Below are positions 47,769-63,204 of a DNA stretch of 64,000 nucleotides, piece by piece. A program made the position numbers and the translations under genes. This DNA comes from Carya illinoinensis (taxonomy: Eukaryota; Streptophyta; Magnoliopsida; Fagales; Juglandaceae), in NCBI RefSeq assembly GCF_018687715.1, contig NC_056754.1, forward strand, positions 13,166,501 to 13,230,500, read 5' to 3'. The notes under the pieces were generated by a model, which made no database searches, had not been told where the DNA came from, and saw only the letters and a program-made list of their open reading frames with translations. Within the stretch, counting starts at the first letter, position 1. Every line of letters starts with the position of its first letter.

Positions 47769-48689
47769 TCAAGCTAGATAGAAGATATCATCAGTCATTA
47801 GAAGAATGTACTGCAAAATCCTCAAAGGGGCATTCCCAAAATCCAATGGGGGCAACCTCAACTCCCTAATTCTGCACTCTCCACCACTCCCACCATCTCC
47901 ATTTACCCGCCCTAACCGAACCCGGCTGGACCCGACCTTCCTGAACAAATACACCAAATTCCCACCAGAAACCCGCCCATCCCCGGAATCCGAAGATGGG
48001 TTTTGGTTGGTCTTGAAAAGGGTCCAACCCATTCCTGCCAGAGACCGAGAAAAGCCATCCATGGTGTCTATTCGATTGCCTGTAAGCCGGGAGAAGAGAG
48101 AGAGTGAGCAACAATCCCAGTTACTCGTGGTGTCGGCGGTTGCTTTGCTAGGGGAATGGGCGACCTTGATAAAGGCTAGTTTGAAGAGGCCTTTGGAAAG
48201 TGTCACAAAGGAGCGGAGGTGGGTGAGAGAGGCCGTAGTCAGTGAAGGAAATGGGAGGGGAACGGCATCATTTGGTAAGTAGGAGGATGAGAGCGATGAG
48301 GATGACCACGATATGGGGTATGGTGATGATGAGGAGGAGGTTGATGGGGATGAGGAGGATGACGATGATGATGGGTATGCAAAAATGATGTGAGAGAGAG
48401 ATGGAGTGGGGTACAAGTCCATGCCCATGTCTCTGGCTATGGTGGCGAGTCTGTATGTGTCTGTGATGAGCTCTTTTGTTGGGAGGAATAGGAGTAGTGG
48501 GGATTTTATTATGGTGATTTTGTCAGCGCTGGTTTTGAATCTCCTTCTTCTTCTCTGCTTGTGACGGGAAAGGACATCATTGGCATCTCGAGCAAGATGG
48601 TCATTGTCATCGCGGTCACAGGATTGCTGCAAAGGGTTGTTAATGGTTTCTCCCAAGACCAGAGCGCGTACCAGCTTTAGTGGGAGCAT
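47769..48689 (-). CDS. Conserved plant protein of unknown function
   Basis: Single exon of 306 residues, starting MLPLKLVRALVLGE and ending ILLMTDDIFYLA. I recognise the style of a plant-wide uncharacterised family but have no name or function for it. Visible parts: an Arg-rich patch RRRRRF near residue 45; IARDMGMDLYPTPSLSHI near 84; a Ser-rich stretch near 107-140, encoded by GAxGAT-type repeats seen at 48290-48370 on the plus strand; FSRLTGNRIDTMDGFSRSL near 200; and a Gly/Asp-rich link before a conserved-looking end (RELRLPPLDF). No signal peptide or membrane segment is obvious. Its G+C content is much higher than that of the flanks. Overlapping plus-strand frames are shadows. Confidence 0.75.
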   Translation of the reverse strand: MLPLKLVRALVLGETINNPLQQSCDRDDNDHLARDANDVLSRHKQRRRRRFKTSADKITIIKSPLLLFLPTKELITDTYRLATIARDMGMDLYPTPSLSHIIFAYPSSSSSSSSPSTSSSSSPYPISWSSSSLSSSYLPNDAVPLPFPSLTTASLTHLRSFVTLSKGLFKLAFIKVAHSPSKATADTTSNWDCCSLSLFSRLTGNRIDTMDGFSRSLAGMGWTLFKTNQNPSSDSGDGRVSGGNLVYLFRKVGSSRVRLGRVNGDGGSGGECRIRELRLPPLDFGNAPLRILQYILLMTDDIFYLA

Positions 48690-51555
48690 CTTCGCTTTTC
48701 CTTTCTCTCTCTCATATGGGAAGGCATTTCCTTATCTCTCTCTATTAGTGACAGACTGAATATCTTGAACAATCTTGAACAGCCAACCGTATCCCCTTTG
48801 CTTCTTGAACAAAGAGACAAGAGAGAGTGGTTTTTCTTCATTTTTGACTATATGTCCATTTTGCTTTCCTAAACTTTCTCTACTAAGGTCATATGAAAGC
48901 AATAAGGTCTCATTAACGCCTGTCCAAACTTTAAGATAGTAAGAAGGTACACAGATTAATTTCATAACATCTATTTTTATCTAGGTGAAGAGGCAAAAAT
49001 ATCTTCAGTTTTTTGTCTGAATTTATTGACTTTTAAGTGGGAAATAGATATACATATAAAGTAAATTTTACGATATTTTTTTATCGCCTGTATAATTATT
49101 TTGAGTAACATTGAATGAGTAATAAGAGAAATAATAATTACAGTCGTAAATGTCTACGCGTCACACAATTATTTAAAAATAAATAAATAAATACGAGATT
49201 CACATAAAAAAAGTAATAATTTTTTAATAATAGACATCACTTTTTTCAAAATGATTATACGTTACTTATACACTTCACAACTATATAAAATATTATTCGA
49301 GTAATAAGTATCGTACGATTAACTTTAGTGTCTATCTCTGTTTCTCTCATGTTAGGACAAGAATTTGTGACCAAAACCTTGATCCGGTGAAAATTTTCTG
49401 AAAATCCTAAAAAACTATCTAATCCAAATGATTTTGTTGCCATTAGTATTGTGAGTAAGTGGTAGACCAAGCATGGGCTCAAGTATTATCATTTTATCAT
49501 AAAATATTATATCATTAAAACCGCTTATATCCTCTTTAACTTTTAACGTAACGGTAAAAGATTGAAACATTAACTAAAATAATTGACTAAGTTATAAGAT
49601 TGGTACAATCCTGCAAGCAAAAGACACCCCTTTAACCTGTTCTGCCGTATGACTTACGAGTGAAGTTGCATTGACCCATAAAGTAAAATGTATCTATAAC
49701 TACAATTTTACTTACACGTAACTATATGTGTTTATGTGCTAGTTATTAAAAATAATGAAAATTTTAAAATTTGAAACTTGAAATTTAAATTAAAATAGAA
49801 AATAATAATAAAATGAGGCTGACACTTAGTACGTATAATAGTATAAAAAAAATTATAGGTACATGTAACACTGTTCTCAAACAAAACAGCTTCTAAATTA
49901 AAAAAATAAATAAATAAAATAAAGGAAGAAGAGAGAGAGAAGCTCCACACATTACAAGACATCGAATTTTTTAGCTTAGAAATAAATTTCATTCCACTTT
50001 TTTGCAATTTCACTCAAAAAAATATAGTTACAAGTATAATTATGTACTAATCTGTGCATTAATATAATGTAATTGGTCAAAAAGTAGATTTTATTAAAAA
50101 CAATGTTAATTTAAATTTTAAGTATGAATAAATCAGTATTAATATACAGATTAGTGCGCAACTATACTTGCATGTAGCAAAACTCTTTCACTATATGGTC
50201 ATCGATCCTCGTTCCTTTACGCTTGATTTTGAGCCAAATCCAGCCAGTAACTTTACCTGTCTTCTCTCTGTAGCCCCTTAAACGGAATCTCAAAGTAGCC
50301 TGGTGACCACTGACCGAAAAGCACCACACCATGGTTTCTTGGGGACCGGTTGATAGTAATGTTAGAAGTAGTCCCCAAAAGGGCCAAAAACTGTACTGCA
50401 TCAACCAATGCCAAGAATCTTTAACGTTATCTTCATGTTTCAATGGCTGAGAAATCATTGTCTGCATTATGTTTTGTCATGTTTATACAGAACATATTGA
50501 GCGTTTTCCATGCAAATGTTTTTCCCAAGCCCAAAAGGCATTTAAGTATGCTTTCTGTGCCCATTTCTAGGAGGATACTCCACAATCTGCCTTTCAATCT
50601 TTCTCTCTTTCTCTCTTTCCATCATGAAGAACATCTCTATCGAGCTATTCATGTCGCACTGCAGGTAATTATTCTCACCTTCTTATATTTGTCACTTCAT
50701 CAACGAAATTAGATATGAATGTCGATCTGATCCTTACAACTTGTATATTACATGGTACTATGGAGTTTCTGAAGAAGGGCATGGCTTTCTTATTTCTGCA
50801 ATTATTTCCTTCGTCTTTTCAGTCTTCCGTGATGAATAAAGACTTATTTCACGACTTTAGATGCAGTATAATTTAGAAATTGTAGACTGTATACAACCCA
50901 CAGACAAGGCAAGAAAAAGATCTACTCTACACTCTACAATTGTTACTTTTCACCGCTCACTCCAAAAAAGTGCTACATCTCTTGACATTTCCACTGATCA
51001 CGGGTCCATCTTCTTCATTTTTCTTTTGCTTTGTTGCCTTTTCTTTTTGTCTCAGATTTCCCGTGCTTTATATATAGTTTCTAGTACATGTGCAAACATC
51101 TAGCCCTTTTTTGGGTAAGAAGCAAAACTCAATTGTTCAAGGATATGATCAGTACTTACTTAAAGTTTGGTAACAAAAGAATTATTATAACATGCTACGT
51201 GATGTTGAAATTGAGCAGTTCAAATTCCATGAACAAGCGAAGAGACTCTTTTGCATTAAGTGCTTGAGAGAAGAAAACAGATAAACGCAAGCAGAACTCA
51301 TGTGACTATGCTTTGTCTTATACATACAGTGCAGGTAGTGCTGGCGCTAACAGAGCATTCTCTTACCGTTTTACAAGAAAGAGCAATCAAACACGACTTT
51401 CTTTCCCCAACCTAACAAGAACTTCCTATCGGTAGCCTAATTCCTTTCCATCTTTGCGCATATTTTCTTGGTGTCCTCGTTTCTCTCAATACTCATTTTC
51501 TTCGTGTATATATGTGTGTTTTAGGTTTAAAAGTTGTTCAGCAACTTTGTCATTA
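48690..51555. other. Intergenic, no gene assigned
   Basis: AT-rich, with a clear MITE at 50031-50170. A plus-strand frame at 50443-50712 (starting MAEKSLSALCFVMFIQNIL, hydrophobic) and a minus-strand frame at 50467-50162 overlap slightly. Neither belongs to a family I recognise. Confidence 0.45.
50031..50170. mobile_element. 140 bp MITE with long inverted ends
   Basis: The first 34 bases (from CAAGTATAATTATG) and the reverse complement of the last 34 (from CAAGTATAGTTGCG) agree at about 28 positions. The inside is short and AT-rich. No matching target duplication is visible, so the superfamily is open. Confidence 0.7.
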
Positions 51556-55937
<4,382 letters not shown>

Positions 55938-57082
55938 AAAGATAGATGGGGATGAGTCACTTTGAAGATCTGTTTAATTTCTCCAGTTATTCTTTTAGGA
56001 ATGTTTTTGTATTTTCTTCAAATAATCAATGGCCAGGTATATTCTCTGCATAATGAATACAGTCTGAAGTTCTCTGGCCTGTCAAATACTTTTTAGGACT
56101 AAGTTTAACTTTCAAGCTTCAGTTTTATGCAAGGTCAGTGTCTTGTAATCACTGGAAATTTGTGGAATTCAAGGCGCTCGTCCTTCTTGTAGTGTGCCAT
56201 CAAGTACCCGTTCAAGGTTGTAGCATATATACTATAACATTGAAAAAAGGATTTTAGCATCTATTATTTTTGTTGTTAATTGGTAAACTATATCACAAAT
56301 ATACTAAATCCATTCAAATGCGTTCAACATTGTAAAGAGTATCAAATTCTTTATACATGCATGATTAATCAGATCAGGTACGTACATATATATATAAAGT
56401 AACTCAGGTCATGGATGGAAGCTTCCCTATTAATTGTCTTGCATGCATGTGTTAGACTAAATAAGTGGGGAAAGTCTGGAACGACAAAAGAGATAAGAGA
56501 TAAAGTACTTCTCTGCACAAAGAAGCTTCCAAGAAATTCCCCATATTTCAACTGGGAGTGCTTTTTCTCTTCACTCAAACCGACATTCATGGCTTTTTCT
56601 CTTCACTCAAAGCAGAATTCATCTCTTTCCCATATCTTTATTTATATTTTTTATTTTGTATTTTTAAGAGAATAATTTTCAAAAGCTAGCCCTCCAATGT
56701 TAATAGCAATACAATCCATAAGGTCTCAATGGAGGGAAGGAATAACCACTGTTAGAAGAAACCTCATCTTCTTCTTCTTCTTCTTTTAGTACATTAAGCC
56801 TGACAGTACAGAGAAGGGAAAGGATAGCAATTAGAGAGGATTAAACAAGCAAGCAATACTTATTCATCCTTTGCTCTGAAGTGATACTAACGTACTTAAA
56901 TGACCTACCCGGCCACTTTATCACACCCACCCACATGCCAGTATGTACGTACATCTTGTCTCCCTGCATGCCATTTTGTTGGACATGGAGTACTTAATTA
57001 GTACAGTCATTGCATGCAACTCGTTCATTCAAATTGCGAATTGAGGGAAAGAAAAAGCTGAAGAGATCTTAGAGATGAGATC
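55938..57082. other. Intergenic, no gene seen
   Basis: 3' flank of the aldehyde dehydrogenase gene and upstream region of the protease. Includes a TTC microsatellite (56767-56784). No gene supported. Confidence 0.5.
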
Positions 57083-60000
57083 ATGAAGGAAGAGGATCAG
57101 GTGGGAGTGATGTTGCTACTGCAGGTGCTGCAGCTGGTGTTGTTGCTGAGTTTATGTGAGTTGTCATCGTCATCCTTAGCTTTAAATTATGTTGACCATC
57201 AGCACCAGCAAAATGGGAGGAAGTCTGTGCAACCAATCACTGAAGCGATTGCCTCACTGCTGCTCAACCGAGATTTTAAATCCTCCGTTGTGTTCCCTAT
57301 TGACGGGAACGTGTATCCTATTGGGTACATACGAAGATACTTCTAAGATTTCTATATAAGAAGCGATCGGTCTGTTGCATTTAAAGCTTTGTTGCATCAT
57401 AATTTGCAGGTTCTACAACGTTACCCTCCACATAGGCCAGCCATCAAAGCCATATTTTCTTGATCCTGATACAGGTAGTGACCTCACATGGCTCCAGTGC
57501 GAGCCCTGTTTTGCATGCACCGAGGTAATTAATTCAAATGGTCATGACAATGAATTCTACACATATAGCTTTCCCGTCGAGGACGCATGAGTTTTTTTTT
57601 TTTTTTTTTTTACTGTACGTCATGATCAGGGTAGCTAGCTCTCTAAGTGGCCGGAGTACTGGAGATTTTCTAGGCAAGTACAATTTCTTGTTGCTAATTT
57701 AGGGAAATAAAAGAGGGGAGGATTATATAGTCATATCATGAAATAGCTTGCACCCAAACTGAGTGAAAATTTGGATACTTGTTCTTGATTACTGCTAATA
57801 CGATTCGAAATACTTCATTACCATAATGTATTAATTGCTAGCTTCCGCCAACCTACCAGACTCGAAGATTGTACTCTGGTTCTTTGAAACTTCCGTACGT
57901 AGTTTCATGCGCCCAAGTTTTGCCATGCATTTGTGACTGGACTGCCTTCTGATCTATTCCTCGTGTTGTTTTACTATTGGTTTTGCAGGCTCCTCATCCA
58001 CCTTACAAGCACAATAATGATTACGTGGTACCCCCTGAGGACCCTCTTTGTAAATCCTTGCAACCACCCGGTGACTACAAAAGCAAAACCCCATCTCGAT
58101 GTGACTATGAAATTCAGTATGCAGATGGCTTTTCCTCCCGTGGTTTCCTTGTCAAGGACGTTTTTTCACTCAACTTCACAGGTGGAAAAACAACCAAACC
58201 TCTTCTAGCCCTTGGGTTGGTGACTTTGCTTGCTAATTTCTTCTTCTCAATTACTCTTGCCCACTCTTAATTTTCAATTTCTTGAAGTAATATTCTTAGA
58301 GAATCATGCATTCATGCCTTTGATTAAATAGAATTGCCGACGTTCGTAATTAAGTTCCTCTTCGTTTTTTCCTGGCAATGTCACCAATCAAAATGGATCA
58401 GGTTTTCATAATTGAATCGACATCATGAGTTCATCTTCATGTTGTAACATGGTAACCAATTAATTAAGCGGTACACATGAATACTAGATTATAATTTGTG
58501 TCATCTCTCTGAACTTGATCTGTACGTACACGATACGTCTTCCAGTGCACCCATCTACATGATATGATTGATCATTAATACGTGATCCTGACATGCATGT
58601 AATTTTAATTGTTTTGTGTTTTAATTTCCTGCATGTCTACGTACATACAGCTGTGGTTATGACCAAACTCCTGGACCTGGCCCTTATCATCATCATCCCT
58701 CTGACGGAATGCTCGGTCTTGGCAAAGGAAAGTCCAGCATTTTATCGCAGCTTAATGAGCAGGGTTATGTGCGAAATGTCATTGGACATTGTTTCAAAGG
58801 TCAAGGCGGAGGATATCTTTTCTTTGGGGATGACCTTTATGATCCTTCAAGTCTGTCTTGGACACAAATGTCACCTAAACATCCGTAATCTGCTCTTGAT
58901 CATCTGCATCTCCTCTAATCAATTTATTTGCAAACTTGTTTATTGAAATCTTAAACACATGATCACTGATATAAAAGCCTCCGGCATCAGCTAAACAACA
59001 AATGAAAAAAAAAAACATGATCCCAAAATAAACAGTGCGTTTACGCTTCAGTGTCTGTCTTCTTAATTATAACAAAGTAGTACTGTTGTAATATATGTCA
59101 GCGAACATTACTCACCTGGGGATGCAGAACTGATATTTGGAGGGAAGACTACAGGAATTAAAAAATTACGCACGGTTTTTGATAGTGGCACCTCCTACAC
59201 ATACCTGGATTCTCATGCTTACGGAACTCTGACCGATTTGGTCAGTGAAAATCTGCAACTCAAGTAGCACTAATCATTTTCCCTTACAAACATGATACAT
59301 TAAACATGGGTTAAAAATCGTTTCTTTTTGCTCATCATCATGTATGTACATATTTGAAGGTGAAGAAAGAAGCAAGTGAGAAGAAATTAACAGTAGCAGA
59401 GAATGACCAGACTCTCTCACTCTGCTGGGAGGGTCCATTCAAAAGCTTAGAGGAGGCGAGTAAATACTTCAAGCCCATGGCATTGAGCTTCAACAGTACT
59501 GATGGGAAAGCTAGAGTTGAGTTTGAACTCCCCCCGGATGCTTATCTCATACTCTCATATATATGCTGTACCTAATTCATATATGCTGTACCTAATTCAT
59601 ATTCTCTCATCATTCTGATCTTTTTCGAAATGCAATTAAGACGCTTTGTATTAAAATTTTAATTAAAATTATATATTATATTATAGGACTTCAAAAATGT
59701 TTGCTTGGGTATTCTAAATGGAACAGAAGAAGGGGCAACTTTTAACATCATTGGAGGTAATGGTTGCTAGAAATTATAAATAGCGTATTACTGCTTACAC
59801 CAATATTCAAGTTTTGCTACGCACAGTTATTTTTATATATTTTTATGTATTTTATTAATATGATTGATCAAAGTCATTATTTTATATTAAAAAATGACGT
59901 AAACAATCAAATACCTGAAAAATTACTACACATAAAATTTTTGTATTCCCTATTGACCATATTCTCTTCAATTAATTAGTCGGGATTTCTATCCTTGTTT

Positions 60001-60122
60001 TATCTTTTACAGACATATCAATGCAAGGAAAGATGGTAATCTTTGACAACGAGAATCAATTGATTGGGTGGCACCCTGACAAATGTGATCCATTTCCAAA
60101 GTCTAAAGCCGTTAGCATTTGA
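57083..60122 (+). CDS. Pepsin-type aspartic protease (plant A1 family, ASP1-like)
   Basis: Eight exons are recognisable: 57083-57324, 57410-57524, 57989-58215, 58651-58884, 59102-59240, 59360 to about 59557, 59687-59756, 60013-60122; about 445 residues. A signal peptide (MLLLQVLQLVLLLSLC) suggests secretion or vacuolar entry. The two catalytic aspartates are in DPDTGSDLTWLQC and VFDSGTSYTYL. YEIQYADGFSSRG (flap), DGMLGLGKG and IIGDISMQGKMVIFDNE are also family marks. Exons 1-6 join by GT-AG in phase, and so do 7-8. Exon 6 lacks a GT donor in the needed phase: after AYLILS it runs on to TAA at 59573. If no alternative donor is used, the product ends there, just after the second active-site lobe, without the last 60 residues. 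So it may be a damaged gene. Confidence 0.8.
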
Positions 60123-60613
60123 TGATAATAACCATTCGGCTTCTCATACTTTGTCTCTATTCATTAAAGATTTCGTTAGCTATCTATTTGTAAATGGAAA
60201 ATGCTATTTACCTTTCGAGTATACTGTTTAAAGCTATCGTTAGTATATTTTATTTTTATTTTTTGTATTTTTTTAAATGTTTAACAAAGTTACATACTAT
60301 TACTGAATTTATGTTTTTTTAGTGTTAAAAAAATAAATAAATAAATAAACCATTGAACTAACAGTCACATCTAGCAGTAAGAACTGGACGGCATACTTCA
60401 TTAAACTATATGCGTTAAATCAATAAGATTAGGGTTATCAGCTTGGACAATAATACAACACCAATTATATTACAATTTAATTACTACTATATATTAAAAT
60501 ATTAATATTTTTTACTTTAATTCAAAATTTTTGTACTTGCAACTGTTTAAAGTATATAAAATAATAATTTTTTATAATTAGTTGTAAACAAATTGTAATA
60601 TAATTGTTGTTTT
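60123..60613. other. AT-rich spacer between the protease and the LTR element
   Basis: No feature supported. Confidence 0.5.
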
Positions 60614-60868
60614 TGTTATAAACTTATTGTATGACCATACATAGCAATTAATTAAGACTATTGAGTCATTAATTAAGACTAATCTTTAACCATTAATTAA
60701 GACCATTGAACCATCAATTAAGACTTAAGTTATACATACTCCTTTGTATTCCTATATATATGAGTATCATTCACTTGTATATCATCAAGTTTTGTATTGT
60801 AGAACAACTTTTTGTCTTGTAATATTCTCTCTATTTTGCTATATCATTTCTCTATTAGTTTCATAATA
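60614..60868 (+). repeat. 5' LTR of a copia-type retrotransposon
   Basis: Begins TGTTATAAAC and ends just before CGTTATCAACACGAAAG, a common primer-binding start of plant copia elements. A TATATATAAG-like core lies near 60755. Three to four imperfect units of about 21 bases (ATTAATTAAGACT plus spacer) fill 60648-60728. The exact ends are approximate. Confidence 0.6.
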
Positions 60869-61113
60869 CGTTATCAACACGAAAGTTCTGACAATTTTGA
60901 AGCTAGTAGTCTTATACTTCAAGTAAGTTTTTCAATATATTATTTACAATCTCCAATGTGAGTATTAAAAATTATATTCATCATTATTACTTGATAAAAT
61001 TCTATATTTATTCACATAATTTACATCTCAGTTATATATGTGGTAAATTTTATTTACATAGTTTATATACAAGTTCTATTTACTTTTTATACTTGTTATG
61101 AATTACTGATGAT

Positions 61114-61267
61114 AAGATTTATTTTGGAATAGAAATGGAGCATCCCGAAGGATCGCTCTAAACTAATAATTTTATTAGGTATCTCATATTAAGATTCATC
61201 TTGGAATAAAAATTGAGCATCCTTGAAGGATCTTTCTAAACCAATAATTTTATTGAGTATCTCATAA
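61114..61267. repeat. 77 bp tandem duplication inside the copia element
   Basis: AAGATTTATTTTGGAATA at 61114 recurs diverged as AAGATTCATCTTGGAATA at 61191, and the rest follows in parallel to CTAAACCAATAATTTTATT. Confidence 0.8.
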
Positions 61268-62495
61268 TAAACGATCTATTGATTTTGTGAGATAATTTAA
61301 ATGAGTAATACGTGTACCAAAAGCTCATTATGATTAATGCATCTGAAGTTGCATAATTGAAATTGAGTAGAGAAAAGCCACTATAGAATATATGTTTAAA
61401 ATGAATGCCTCGAATATGCTCTTGAAGTAGCAATATCAAATGTAAAAGTTCACAATATATTCTAAATTTATATATGATCTTCTAGTGACCAAGTAAAATA
61501 ATGAGTTTTTGATAAGAAATCATTAGTCACGTACTAATAGTTCCGCATCATTATATGAAGAGAATGATATTGGATTTATATTATTTTATGCCTTGTAATG
61601 AAGAGAATGGTGCATTTTATTCAAAGAAACTAAGAGATTGGATGTGATAATGAATATCTTTATAATATTTTTATAATTTCCAGCAAGAAGCTCGTATTGG
61701 AAAAACTGTCAATTTTCTCTTTGAGATGATATTATACAATTATTGAATCAAATATTATAATGTATCAAAAGTGATATGATTTAAAATATTTGTATGTTTT
61801 CATGATTATCTTGATCATCCAAAATCAATTACGATAAGTCAAATAAATTTTCATATAGACGTACATAAAAGAATCAAAAGATTCTTTTACTATAATGTCT
61901 TACCACCAGGAGTGGAAAGAAAAATTTGCTAAAAGCAAATAAAATAAAATAATTCAACGTTATCTTGATTATTATAGGTGAACTGAAAGTTCAGATAAAA
62001 ACGCTAAAATCCCAGCAATGATTAAAGTTCTCGTAGGATAATTAAGAAATTTAGCAGTCTAATGAGCATAAGACATATCTAAAAGCATGTGAGACCTATT
62101 GACACAAAAGATAAAATATCTCAAAAGAGAAAAGCACAAATAATTTGGTGCTCCTGAAGAGGCTGTACCCACAAAACAAGCAATAAGATCCATCCAAATT
62201 TTTTGTATAAAATTCTCTCATATAAACTCCTGAAGAGTATAAACCTCTTAAAGAGTGCATCCTAAAGAGATTTTTCATGAAATATTTTTCCTTAAAGAGG
62301 GACAGGTACCTGAAAATAACGAAATCTCAATACATTTCATGAATATTGGAGAAATTTTGGATAGAAATAAAACCGTTGTCGACAACGTATTTTCATATAA
62401 AATGACACTTGACATTATCATAAGTAATGAAGAAAGTGAACCAAGAACCGTCGAAGAATACTGACATAAAAATATTGGCCAAATTTGAAAGAAAC

Positions 62496-62803
62496 AATTC
62501 CAGCAAAATTGATATAACCAGTTAAATATGATGCATATAAACTGGTAGTCCAAACACCTAAAGAGGTGATGCTTATTGAATATCAGTGGGTATTTATATA
62601 AAGAAAATGAAAATATGATATATAAATCACGAGTCAGTTTCTCGCAGATAATTCCTGCAAAATTGATATCACTAGTAAAATGTGATACATATGGACTCGT
62701 AATCCAAACACCTAAAGAGGTGATGCTTATTAAATATCAGTGGATATTTGTATAAAGGAAATGAAAATGTGATATATAAATCACGAGTTGGTTTCTCGCA
62801 GAA
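62496..62803. repeat. 154 bp tandem duplication in the copia polymerase region
   Basis: AATTCCAGCAAAATTGATAT at 62496 recurs as AATTCCTGCAAAATTGATAT at 62650. Both copies carry CCTAAAGAGGTGATGC and TTTCTCGCAGA. The duplicated part covers the VQTPKEVMLI segment of the polymerase. Confidence 0.85.
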
Positions 62804-63194
62804 ACAATATTGATATGCTTTTAAAATGGTTGAAATTATATTGAGGTTTTTATTAGTTTGAAAGTTACCGAAAGTTTGGATATGCATGATTAACTGCATA
62901 TTTATATGGATCATTAAATCATGACATATATATGAAAACCCCTGAAAGATATAAAATACCTGAAACTTCTAATATGAATACATCCAGAAATATGTATTCT
63001 ATTAAGTTTCAAAAATCCTTATATGATCTAAAACAATCCAAACGCAAGTGAAACAAGCTATTTTCCATATATTTTCAGTATCTATATTAACTTATTGTTG
63101 TATATATAGTTGATTTAAATATCACTGAGACTCCAAAAGAGCTCATAAAAACTGTACATATTTGAAATATAAATCTGAAACTCTTGTGACTTCA

Positions 63195-63204
63195 AGGGGG
63201 AGAT
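63195..63204 (+). other. Polypurine tract of the copia element
   Basis: AAGGGGGAGA follows the polymerase remnant, where the plus-strand primer of copia elements lies. Confidence 0.55.

Noticed and set aside
47806..48282. 158-residue plus-strand frame
   Set aside because: Lies opposite the better supported minus-strand gene; no own domain.
58593..58946. 117-residue plus-strand frame over protease exon 4
   Set aside because: Another frame of a real exon; the protease frame carries the family motifs and splice sites.
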